A stretch of DNA of 64,000 bases from Streptomyces sp. I05A-00742 (lineage in GTDB: Bacteria; Actinomycetota; Actinomycetes; Streptomycetales; Streptomycetaceae). Positions 48,226 through 56,572 of this stretch are shown here, one piece after another. The stretch lies in contig NZ_JABETO010000002.1 of the NCBI RefSeq assembly GCF_013055795.1, forward strand, positions 253,738 to 317,737. Reading direction: 5' to 3'. Position 1 is the stretch's first letter. Every line of letters begins with the position of its first letter. Below the pieces are notes generated by a model, which was not told the DNA's origin, searched no databases, and saw only the letters and a list, made by a program, of their open reading frames with translations. Made by a program: the position numbers and the translations under genes.

Positions 48226-50238
48226 TCAGCGATTCTCCGCCTTCGCGGCCGCGTCGATGGCGGCCAGCGAGCGGCGCACCTGATTGCGGTCCGTCGTGTA
48301 CCAGAAATTCGGCAGGGAAGCGCGCAGGAACGACCCGTAGCGCGCCGTCTCCAGCCGCGGGTCGAGCACCGCCACCACTCCCCGGTCGCCCGAGGCCCGC
48401 ACCAGACGGCCGGCGCCCTGCGCCATCAGCAGGGCGGCATGGGTCGCGGCGACGGCCATGAAGCCGTTGCCGCCCGCCTGCTCCACCGCCCGCTGCCGGG
48501 CGCTCATCAGCGGATCGTCGGGGCGCGGGAAGGGCACCCGGTCCATGACGACCAGCTGGCAGCCGGGCCCGGGTACGTCGACGCCCTGCCACAGCGAGAG
48601 GGTGCCGAACAGGCAGGTGGCGGCATCACCGGAGAAGGTCTTGATCAGTTCGCCGAGCGTGTCCTCGCCCTGGAGCAGGATCGGCATGTCGAGCCGCCCG
48701 CGCAGCTCCTCGGCCGCGGCCTGCGCGGCCCGCATCGACGAGAAGAGCCCGAGCGTCCGTCCGCCCGCGGCCTCGATGAGCTCGGCCAGCTCGTCCAGCA
48801 TGTCCGCCCGGCCGCCCTCCCGGCCAGGCTGGGAGAGGTGCCGGGCGACGTAGAGGATGCCCTGCTTCGGATAGTCGAAGGGCGACCCGACGTCCACGCC
48901 CTTCCACTCCGGCAGGTCCTCCCCCGTCACGCCCTCCGGCGCGAGGCCCAGTGAGGCGCCGACCCCGTTGAAGTCCCCGCCGAGCTTGAGCGTCGCCGAG
49001 GTGAGCACCACGGAACGCTCGTTGAAGAGCTTCTCCCGCAGCAGGCCGGAGACCGACATCGGCGCCACCCGCAGCGAGGCGCCGAAGCGGTCGTGCCGCT
49101 CGTACCAGACGACGTCGTACTCGGAGCCCTCCACGATGCGCTCGGCGACGCCGTGGACGGTCTCCACCGCGGCGAGCGCCTGCTTGCGGACGGCGTCCTC
49201 GTCCTGGACGGACTTGTCCCGGGTGTTCCCGAGCGCCGAGATGACCGTGCGGGCCGCGTCCCGGAGGGACATCAGGACGAATCCGAGGTCTTCGGGGATC
49301 TCCTCCAGACGGCCGGGCAGGGCCAGCTCCATCAGCCGCTCGAAGTCCTCGGCCGCCGTCTGGAGGGCGTCGGCCACCTTCTCGTCGACCAGCTTGGCCG
49401 CGCGCCGGACGGCGCGGTTGACCTGCCCGGGGGTGAGTTCGCCGGTGGCCACGCCGGTGACCCGGGAGACCAGTTCGTGGGCCTCGTCGACGATCAGCAC
49501 CTCGTGCTGCGGCAGGACCGGGGCGCCCTCGATGGCGTCGATGGCCAGCAGCGCGTGGTTGGTGACGACGACCTCGGCGAGCTTGGCCCGCTCCCGCGCC
49601 GCCTCCGCGAAGCACTCGGCGCCGTAGGCGCACTTCGAGGCGGACAGACACTCCCGCGAGGTGACGGAGACCTGGGACCAGGCACGGTCCGAGACGCCCG
49701 GGGTCAGGTCGTCCCGGTCGCCGGTCCCGGTCTCGTCGGACCAGTCGCGCAGGCGGAGCAGGTCCTTGCCGAGCTTGCTGGTGGGGGCCGCCGCCTCGAA
49801 CGGATCGAAGAGCCCGTCCTCTTCCTCCTGCGGCACGCCCTCGTGCAGCCGGTGCAGACACAGGTAGTTCGACCGGCCCTTGAGCATGGCGAACTCCGGG
49901 CGCCTGCGCAGCAGCGGGTGCAGGGCCTCGACCGTCCGCGGCAGGTCCCGCTCGACGAGCTGGCACTGGAGGGCGAGGGTCGCGGTGGCGATCACGACCC
50001 GCTCGCCGTGCGCCAGGGCGGGCACGAGGTAGCCGAGGGACTTGCCGGTGCCGGTGCCCGCCTGGACCAGCAGGTGCGAGGTGCCGTCGATGGCTTCGGC
50101 GACGGCCTCGGCCATGGCGACCTGACCGGGGCGCTCGGTGCCGCCGACCGCGGTGACGGCCGCGTGCAGGAGGTCGGTGAGGTCCGGCCGGGACACGGAC
50201 GAGGCGGGGGACGCGGTGGGCGCGGGGGTGGCAGTCAT
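48226..50238 (-). CDS. DinG/XPD-type ATP-dependent DNA helicase
   Basis: A 670-residue superfamily 2 helicase of the DinG/XPD type. The Walker A motif is QAGTGTGKS (residues 59-67) and the DEAH box is in LIVDEAHELVS. Four cysteines spaced for an iron-sulfur cluster are in NYLCLHR and ECLSASKCAYGAECF. The C-terminal motif VI region is MAQGAGRLVRASGDRG. It unwinds D-loops, R-loops or forked DNA with 5'-3' polarity in this family. The ATG follows GGAAGGG. It is convergent with lexA; no SOS box was seen in its own upstream region. Confidence 0.92.
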   Translation of the reverse strand: MTATPAPTASPASSVSRPDLTDLLHAAVTAVGGTERPGQVAMAEAVAEAIDGTSHLLVQAGTGTGKSLGYLVPALAHGERVVIATATLALQCQLVERDLPRTVEALHPLLRRRPEFAMLKGRSNYLCLHRLHEGVPQEEEDGLFDPFEAAAPTSKLGKDLLRLRDWSDETGTGDRDDLTPGVSDRAWSQVSVTSRECLSASKCAYGAECFAEAARERAKLAEVVVTNHALLAIDAIEGAPVLPQHEVLIVDEAHELVSRVTGVATGELTPGQVNRAVRRAAKLVDEKVADALQTAAEDFERLMELALPGRLEEIPEDLGFVLMSLRDAARTVISALGNTRDKSVQDEDAVRKQALAAVETVHGVAERIVEGSEYDVVWYERHDRFGASLRVAPMSVSGLLREKLFNERSVVLTSATLKLGGDFNGVGASLGLAPEGVTGEDLPEWKGVDVGSPFDYPKQGILYVARHLSQPGREGGRADMLDELAELIEAAGGRTLGLFSSMRAAQAAAEELRGRLDMPILLQGEDTLGELIKTFSGDAATCLFGTLSLWQGVDVPGPGCQLVVMDRVPFPRPDDPLMSARQRAVEQAGGNGFMAVAATHAALLMAQGAGRLVRASGDRGVVAVLDPRLETARYGSFLRASLPNFWYTTDRNQVRRSLAAIDAAAKAENR

Positions 50239-50332
50239 AGCCCTTCCACCCTACGGGGCGGCACCGACACCGCGGGCCCCCTCCGCGACAACCGCCCCGG
50301 AGGATGACGTCGCGCCCGGCCGGTGTCCGGGG

Positions 50333-52255
50333 TCATGGGGCGGGCGCGGCAAGGGGGTTGGCGAGGGTGACGTACGGGGGGCGGGTGCCGTCCCCGGCCA
50401 GTTCGCCCAGCAGGTGCGCCGGGCAGCGCAGGGTGGGGGCGTCCAGGAGCCGGCCGGGCAGGGAGGAGCGTGGGGCGTCCGGCCCGGAGGCGGCGTGGGC
50501 GAGGAACCGGCGGAAGGCGGCCAGCAGGATCCGCTCGTCGGCGAGCCGCTGGGACCCGAACGCGCCGATCAGACCGAGGACGTTGTCGCATCCGAGGTGG
50601 TGGGCGAAGCGCTCGTCGGCCGTTCCGTCCGGGAGGAAGGTCCCGTCGCCGTCCTCGGCGGCGATCCCCGGGAGCCGTCCGGTGAGCGCGTCCCGTGCCG
50701 ACTCCCGGAATCCGGCGTGCTGGCCGCCGCGGTACCGGCCGCCGACCGGCCAGCCGTCGCGGTCCAGGAGGACGAGGGTGTTCTGCTGGTGCGCGGCCAG
50801 CACGACGCCGGCCTCGCCGTCGAGCCAGAGGAGCGGGCGCACGACGGCCTCCAGGTAGCGGAGGAACCATTCGACGCAGATCAGGGCGGTCGGACGGCCC
50901 GTGCGCCGGGCGAGCCGGCCGACGGTGTCGGCGAGGCGGGAGGAGACGGCCGGGTGCCCGGCGGGCGCCGTCCGGCCCGGCCAGGGCCGGAGCGAGGTGA
51001 GGCCGGCGAGACAGACGGCGTCGTCGCCGGGGCCGAAGGGGTTGTGCCGGAGGACGGCGGCCAGGCCCTGCACCGGACCCCCGTCCGGGGTGTCGACCGC
51101 GAGCCAGGCGGGGTCCCGGACCACGTCGAAGCCCAGGCCGCCGGGGCAGGCGGCGCGCCACCGCTCGGCGAGGCCGCCGCGGAGCAGCCGGTGCAGGGCG
51201 ACGCCGCGGCGCAGCTCCGCCCGGCCGAGCTCCCGGCCGGAGCCGGTGAGGCGCAGCCCGAGGGAGAGCTTCAGCATGACCGGCGCGTCCGGCCGGTGGA
51301 CGGTGCGGACCGACGACGTCGGGTACCAGGGCTCGCCGTGCGCCCCCAGGTCCAGGACCGTCCCGGTGTCGAGGAGCCGGGCGACCGCGGGCCGGCAGCG
51401 GATCTCGCGCGCCTGCCAGGGGTGGAGCGGCAGCGGCACGGTGTCCGGCGGGAGGCGGAGTCCGTCCGGCAGGAACCGGGCGGCCAGGGCGGCGGCGTCG
51501 ACGGGCCGGCCGCGTTCGGTCCACGCCGAGTCGGCGGCCAGGGCGGACCGGTGGACGGCCAGCCAGTGCAGGGGGAAGCTGCCGCGGCACTCGGGGGCGT
51601 AGAGCGGGGACTCGGCGTCGGTGAACCCCTCGCGGCTCAGGGGAGCGGGATGCCAGGGGTGCCCGAGGAACGAGGACTGCTCACCGTGCAGGAAGAGCGC
51701 CTCCCCGTCGGGGTCGGCGGGCCGGGCGCGCCGCTCCTCGATGAACGCGGCCGTCCGGCGCACCGAGTCGGCGACGCGTCCGGCCAGGGAGGCGACGCCG
51801 GGGGCGCACGGGCGGCCCCCGGCGTGCGCGGCCTCGCGGCCGAGGAGGGCGGCCAGGGTGACGGCGTCCAGGGCGGGCGCGCCGTCCGGGGCGTCCATGA
51901 GCGTGGGCGCGCCGAAGCGGTGCCGGCCGGTGGGCGACCAGTACCGGACGGGCACGTGGAGCACGTTCCCGTCGGTGGCGAGCGGCAGTTGCAGGCAGTT
52001 GCCCGGCGGGCGGTCGAGGTCGTGCTCCCGTACCCAGCAGCGCAGCAGGGCGTCGACCGCCGCGCTGTCCGCGGCGGCTCCGGGGTCGGGGTGGTCGAGA
52101 GGGTCGGGATGGTCGAGGAGGTCGGCCGGGGCGCCCCGGCCGGCGGAAGCCGGGGCGGGGAGGACGGCCCGGAGGGCCCCGCCGGGACCGGCGGGCCGGG
52201 GGACGGCCGGTGCGTCGTGGGTGCGGGACGCGAGGGGTGCGTGGGGTGCGTTCAT
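50333..52255 (-). CDS. NRPS-independent siderophore synthetase (IucA/IucC family)
   Basis: A 640-residue IucA/IucC-family ligase that joins a carboxylate (citrate, succinate or similar) to an amine or alcohol using ATP. Family motifs are visible: the GHPWHPAPLSREG binding loop, PLHPWQ, TSSVRTV, KLSLGLRLT and VLAAHQQNTLVLL near the C-terminus. The N-terminus is longer than usual and contains the short repeat LDHPDPLDHPDP. The ATG follows the aminotransferase-like gene by 22 nt on the same strand, so they form an operon. No exporter, acyltransferase or lysine/ornithine monooxygenase gene is beside it, and no iron box is seen upstream. Confidence 0.87.
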   Translation of the reverse strand: MNAPHAPLASRTHDAPAVPRPAGPGGALRAVLPAPASAGRGAPADLLDHPDPLDHPDPGAAADSAAVDALLRCWVREHDLDRPPGNCLQLPLATDGNVLHVPVRYWSPTGRHRFGAPTLMDAPDGAPALDAVTLAALLGREAAHAGGRPCAPGVASLAGRVADSVRRTAAFIEERRARPADPDGEALFLHGEQSSFLGHPWHPAPLSREGFTDAESPLYAPECRGSFPLHWLAVHRSALAADSAWTERGRPVDAAALAARFLPDGLRLPPDTVPLPLHPWQAREIRCRPAVARLLDTGTVLDLGAHGEPWYPTSSVRTVHRPDAPVMLKLSLGLRLTGSGRELGRAELRRGVALHRLLRGGLAERWRAACPGGLGFDVVRDPAWLAVDTPDGGPVQGLAAVLRHNPFGPGDDAVCLAGLTSLRPWPGRTAPAGHPAVSSRLADTVGRLARRTGRPTALICVEWFLRYLEAVVRPLLWLDGEAGVVLAAHQQNTLVLLDRDGWPVGGRYRGGQHAGFRESARDALTGRLPGIAAEDGDGTFLPDGTADERFAHHLGCDNVLGLIGAFGSQRLADERILLAAFRRFLAHAASGPDAPRSSLPGRLLDAPTLRCPAHLLGELAGDGTRPPYVTLANPLAAPAP

Positions 52256-52277
52256 ACGAGTGCGGCGGGCCGGGCCG

Positions 52278-53387
52278 TCAGGCCGGGGCCGCGCCTGCCT
52301 CCTTCCGCGTGCTGACGGGCTTCCGTGGAGCGGCGGCGATCCGGGGAACGGTGGCCGGCCACGGGCCGGCGGCGAGCCGGGGACCGCGCCGGGACACCTC
52401 GGCGACCGCGTCGGTGAACCGGTCGAGCACCGCTTCCGCCTGCTCGTCGGTGAGGGTGAGGGGCGGCAGGAGGCGCACGAGGCCGGGCCGGCCGCCGTCC
52501 CCGCCGACCAGGAGGCCGCGCCGCAGGCACGCCCGGCGGACGGCGTCGGCCACGGCGGCGTCGGCGCATCCGACGCCCAGCAGCAGGCCGCGGCCGTGCA
52601 CGCCGGTGATCCCGGCACAGTCGCGGACGGCCCGTCGCAGCCGGGCGAGCATCCGCGCGCCCAGGGCTCCGGCCCGTGCGGCCAGGCCGTTCTCCCGGAC
52701 GTACCGCAGGGTCGCCGCGCCCGCCGCCATGGCCAGCCGGTTGCCGCGGACGCCGCCCGGGGGGACGGCGGTTCCGGGCGCGTCGTCGCCGTGGACGACG
52801 AGGGCGAGCGGCAGGCCGCCGCCGACCGCCCCGCCCAGGACCAGCGCGTCCGGGACGACGCCGCTCCGCTCCACGGCCCAGAACGTCCCCGTCCGCCCCA
52901 GGCCGGTGCGCGTCTCGTCGGCGATCAGGGGAACGGACCGGGCGGCGGCGCGGTCGCGCGTCCATTCCTCACCGTCGGCGGCTTCGAAGTCCCGCGCTAC
53001 CTCGAAAAGATCCCCCGCGCCGCCGACGAGGTCACGGGCGGCGGCCAGGGCGGCCGTCCGGGTCGGCGCGCAGAACCGGAAGCGGGCCCGGTGGGCGAGG
53101 CGCCCGGGCAAGGTGGCCCGCAGTTCGTCGGCGAAGACCTCGGCGGGCGGGACACCGCGGGCGAGGGCGGAGCGGACGGCTTCCCGCACCACCGGGTGGT
53201 GGTGGCCGAGGACCAGCGTCCCCGCGCCGGGGAAGCAGTCGAGGTAGCGGCGGCCGTCGGCGCCGTCGACCGTCAGCCCCCGGGCGCGCACCGGAACGAT
53301 GGGCAGCGGGCAGGCGTGCGCGCGGGCCGGCGGCGGCCGTCGTGTGCCGTCGCGTGAGAGCACTGCCGATGGCTGGGTCAAGGCCAC
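52278..53387 (-). CDS. Degenerate class III aminotransferase-like protein in the siderophore operon
   Basis: A 369-residue homologue of diaminobutyrate/acetylornithine-type aminotransferases (usually 420-460). The N-terminus, the ADETRTGLGRTG stretch (157-167, family ADEVQTGLGRTG) and the C-terminal domain (GNRLAMAAGAATLRYVRENGLA) are clear. The PLP lysine is gone: family SKxxGGGLPL reads GGAVGGGLPL (residues 185-194, Gly186 in place of Lys). About 100 residues with the YHG and EPxQGEGG motifs are replaced by a short segment (120-150). The frame is intact and the GTG has GGAGGAGG upstream. Either the gene is decaying or the product has a non-enzymatic role. It is translated just ahead of the siderophore synthetase. 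Confidence 0.8.
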   Translation of the reverse strand: MALTQPSAVLSRDGTRRPPPARAHACPLPIVPVRARGLTVDGADGRRYLDCFPGAGTLVLGHHHPVVREAVRSALARGVPPAEVFADELRATLPGRLAHRARFRFCAPTRTAALAAARDLVGGAGDLFEVARDFEAADGEEWTRDRAAARSVPLIADETRTGLGRTGTFWAVERSGVVPDALVLGGAVGGGLPLALVVHGDDAPGTAVPPGGVRGNRLAMAAGAATLRYVRENGLAARAGALGARMLARLRRAVRDCAGITGVHGRGLLLGVGCADAAVADAVRRACLRRGLLVGGDGGRPGLVRLLPPLTLTDEQAEAVLDRFTDAVAEVSRRGPRLAAGPWPATVPRIAAAPRKPVSTRKEAGAAPA

Positions 53388-53645
53388 GACCTGTGTCCTC
53401 CTCCTGTTGAACGCCGGACGTCCCCCGTACGTACCAACGACGGCGGGCCGTGGGGAACACGGGCGGCGGACGAGATCGTGCGGTGAGCGCCACACTCCGA
53501 CCGGCGTGCCACCCCCGACCGGCCCCCGCGGCGTCGGCGTAGGGTGTCCCTGCCCCGTCGCCGGGGCGGTGCATGACAAGTCCGTCCGTGTCCCACGGGG
53601 GACCGTGCACCCGCACACGTGTCACCGATCGGGGGAGAACACTCC

Positions 53646-54863
53646 ATGCCATCCCAACGCCCGTCCGTCGCCCGCCGTCGGGGGTCGCGCGTCCTGGCCG
53701 CGGCCGCCCTCGCGTCCGTGCTGGCGCTCACCACCGCCTGCGGTCCTTCCGACGACGAGGCCTCAGGCGGCGACAAGCCCAGTGCGTCCGCGAGCAGTTC
53801 GGGGAATTCGGGGCTGGAGGGCCTCAAGCTGCCCAAGGGGCTGACCCTTCAGGACCTGGAGAAGTGGAAGGGGGGTGCCTGGAAGAAGTGGGACAAGGAC
53901 CGGTGGCTGCGGGAGGCCCGGGACTTCATCAACCCCATCATCGAGGGCCACTGGAAGCCCGATTCGATGAAGGACGCCCGATCCAGTGACAAGACCGTCA
54001 AGGACACGCCGGGCACTCCCCCGGGCGGCTCGGCCCAGGGCGATCAGGGCGTCACCGACCCCGAGCCGCGGCCGGTCCGGGCGCGCGAGGTGAAGAAGCC
54101 GTACCACCGGTTCGCGCCGCCGGTCGGCAAGGTCTTCTTCGACAGCCCCCAGGGGCACATGGTCTGCTCGGCGACGGTCGTCAAGGACCCGGCACACCCG
54201 GGCAAGTCCAACCTGGTGTGGACCGCGGGCCACTGCGTGCACGCCGGCCAGAAGGGCGGCTGGTACCGCAACATCGCCTTCGTGCCGTCCTACAACGACC
54301 AGGGCCTGCCCGCCTCGCGGGTCAACACCGCGCCGGTGCAGCAGGTCGCGCCGTACGGCATGTGGTGGGCGGACTGGGCGCAGACCTCCACCCAGTGGAT
54401 CACCCAGGGAGCCTCCAGCGGTGGCGCGGGCGCTCCGTACGATTTCGCCGTCCTGCACGTGAAGCCGGAGAAGAGCTCGGGCAAGTCGCTGGAGGAGACC
54501 GTCGGCAGCGCGCTGGCCGTGGACTTCGACAGCCCGCAGGTGAAGTCCATTTCCTCGATGGGCGCCTGGGGCTACCCGGCCGCGCCGCCCTTCGACGGAC
54601 AGCGGATGTACGACTGCATCGACCGTCCGGGCCGGCTCTCGCTGGACAGCACCCAGCCGACGATGTACCGCATCGGCTGCACGATGACGGGCGGCTCCTC
54701 GGGCGGCGGCTGGTTCCGTGCCGGTCCCGGCGGCAAGGCGGTGCTGGTGTCCAACACCTCTGTCGGCCCGTCCGACAGCCGCTGGCTGGCCGGGCCGCAC
54801 CTGGGCCCGGAGGCCAAGGGCATCTACCAGGCGATCAGCCGGAAGTTCGCGTCCGCCCGCTGA
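53646..54863 (+). CDS. Lipoprotein trypsin-like serine peptidase
   Basis: A 405-residue exported protease. The lipoprotein signal (residues 1-32) has a LTTAC lipobox at Cys32, followed by an acidic Ser-rich linker and a pro-like region to about 150. The chymotrypsin-type domain has His in TAGHC, Asp in PYDFAVL and Ser in TGGSSGGGW. An extra Trp-rich insertion (MWWADWAQTSTQW) lies between His and Asp. It should sit on the outer face of the membrane. The ATG at 53646 is preferred over an in-frame ATG 27 nt earlier because GGGGGAG lies just upstream. It is divergent from the siderophore operon. Confidence 0.9.
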   Translation: MPSQRPSVARRRGSRVLAAAALASVLALTTACGPSDDEASGGDKPSASASSSGNSGLEGLKLPKGLTLQDLEKWKGGAWKKWDKDRWLREARDFINPIIEGHWKPDSMKDARSSDKTVKDTPGTPPGGSAQGDQGVTDPEPRPVRAREVKKPYHRFAPPVGKVFFDSPQGHMVCSATVVKDPAHPGKSNLVWTAGHCVHAGQKGGWYRNIAFVPSYNDQGLPASRVNTAPVQQVAPYGMWWADWAQTSTQWITQGASSGGAGAPYDFAVLHVKPEKSSGKSLEETVGSALAVDFDSPQVKSISSMGAWGYPAAPPFDGQRMYDCIDRPGRLSLDSTQPTMYRIGCTMTGGSSGGGWFRAGPGGKAVLVSNTSVGPSDSRWLAGPHLGPEAKGIYQAISRKFASAR

Positions 54864-54884
54864 CGCGACGCACCGCAGGCTGAC

Positions 54885-54937
54885 GCACCGCACGGAAAAG
54901 GGCCCGTCCCCCTCGGGGGCGGGCCCTTTCGCGGTGC
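54885..54937. terminator. Bidirectional terminator between the lipoprotein peptidase gene and hflX
   Basis: The long stem AAAGGGCCCG(T)CCCCC/GGGGGCGGGCCCTTT (54897-54929, one bulge) is extended by outer GCACCGC/GCGGTGC arms. The A-run before and T-run after the core suit both convergent genes. Confidence 0.88.
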
Positions 54938-54941
54938 CGGG

Positions 54942-56429
54942 TCAGGCGGCCGGGACGAACGGCCGCAGCTCGGCGGCCAGTTCCTCGTGCACCCGGGCCT
55001 TGACCAGGGTGCCCTCGGCGGTGTGCTCCTCGGAGAGGATCTCGCCCTCGGCGTGGATCCGCGCGGTCAGCGACCCCCGCGTGTACGGCACGAGCGCCTC
55101 GACCTCGACCGCGGGGCGCGGCAGCCGCTCGTCGATCAGGGCGAGCAGCTCGTCGATGCCCTCGCCGGTGCGCGCGGACACCGCGAGGGAGTTCCGCTCG
55201 ATGCGCAGCAGCCGCTGGAGGACGAGCGGGTCGGCCGCGTCCGCCTTGTTGATCACGACGATCTCGGGCACGTCGACCGCGCCGACGTCCCGGATCACCT
55301 CGCGCACCGCCGCCAGCTGCTCCTCCGGCGCCGGGTGCGAGCCGTCCACCACGTGCAGGATCAGGTCGGAGTCGCCGACCTCCTCCATGGTGGACCGGAA
55401 CGCCTCGACGAGGTGGTGCGGCAGGTGACGGACGAATCCGACGGTGTCGGCGAGGGTGTAGAGCCGCCCGCTGGGCGTCTCGGCCCGCCGTACGGTCGGG
55501 TCGAGGGTGGCGAACAGGGCGTTCTCCACCAGCACGCCCGCGCCGGTGAGGCGGTTGAGCAGCGAGGACTTGCCGGCGTTGGTGTAACCGGCGATGGCGA
55601 CCGAGGGGACCTTGTTGCGGCGGCGCTCCTGGCGCTTGATGTCGCGCCCGGTCTTCATCTCCGCAATCTCCCGGCGCATCTTCGCCATCTTCTCGCGGAT
55701 CCGCCGCCGGTCGGTCTCGATCTTGGTCTCACCGGGACCACGCGTCGCCATACCGCCGCCGCTGGAACCGGAACCACCGCCACCCATCTGCCGGGAGAGC
55801 GACTGGCCCCAGCCGCGCAGCCGGGGCAGCATGTACTGCATCTGGGCGAGCGAGACCTGGGCCTTGCCCTCACGGGACTTGGCGTGCTGGGCGAAGATGT
55901 CGAGGATCAGGGCGGTGCGGTCGACCACCTTGACCTTGACGACGTCCTCCAGGTGGATGAGCTGGCCGGGGCTGAGCTCACCGTCGCAGACGACGGTGTC
56001 GGCGCCCGACTCCAGGACGATGTCCCGCAGCTCCTGGGCCTTGCCGGAACCGATGTACGTCGCCGGGTCCGGCTTGTCGCGGCGCTGGACCACGCCGTCG
56101 AGGACGAGGGCGCCCGCGGTCTCCGCGAGCGCGGCGAGCTCCGCCAGGGAGTTCTCGGCGTCCTGCACCGTGCCGGACGTCCAGACGCCGACCAGCACCA
56201 CACGCTCCAGGCGCAGCTGCCGGTACTCGACCTCGGTGACGTCCTCCAGCTCGGTGGACAGACCGGCGACCCGGCGCAGGGCCGCGCGCTCGGAGCGGTC
56301 GTACTGGTGCCCGTCCCGCTCCCCGTCGATCTCTTGGCTCCAGGCGACGTCCTCTTCCATCAGGGCGTCGGCCCGAAGGCTCTCCGGAAGGCTCTGCCGG
56401 TCCTGGGGAAGGGAAGAAGTGGAGGTCAT
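54942..56429 (-). CDS. hflX: GTPase HflX
   Basis: A 495-residue ribosome-associated GTPase that rescues stalled or heat-damaged ribosomes. The HflX N-terminal domain (TYIGSGKAQEL, QVSLAQMQYMLPRLRG, GPGETKIETDRR) is followed by a G domain with G1 GYTNAGKS, G3 DTVGF and G4 NKAD. A glycine/serine-rich loop (MGGGGSGSSGGGM) interrupts the N-terminal domain just before GPGETK. The ATG at 56429 has AAAGGA 5 nt upstream; the long in-frame extension overlaps the M1 peptidase gene antisense direction and is not used. Confidence 0.95.
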   Translation of the reverse strand: MTSTSSLPQDRQSLPESLRADALMEEDVAWSQEIDGERDGHQYDRSERAALRRVAGLSTELEDVTEVEYRQLRLERVVLVGVWTSGTVQDAENSLAELAALAETAGALVLDGVVQRRDKPDPATYIGSGKAQELRDIVLESGADTVVCDGELSPGQLIHLEDVVKVKVVDRTALILDIFAQHAKSREGKAQVSLAQMQYMLPRLRGWGQSLSRQMGGGGSGSSGGGMATRGPGETKIETDRRRIREKMAKMRREIAEMKTGRDIKRQERRRNKVPSVAIAGYTNAGKSSLLNRLTGAGVLVENALFATLDPTVRRAETPSGRLYTLADTVGFVRHLPHHLVEAFRSTMEEVGDSDLILHVVDGSHPAPEEQLAAVREVIRDVGAVDVPEIVVINKADAADPLVLQRLLRIERNSLAVSARTGEGIDELLALIDERLPRPAVEVEALVPYTRGSLTARIHAEGEILSEEHTAEGTLVKARVHEELAAELRPFVPAA

Positions 56430-56572
56430 GTGATCCTTTGCTTCGTCGGACGGTGCTCGCGCACCCTGCGCCCCGGGCGGGGCTCTCATGTCGACAACGC
56501 CGGACGGCCTCCGGTGATTCCCGGGGCCGGCGCCCGCCGACCCGTCGATGGTCCCATGCCCCGCGCGGGGCG

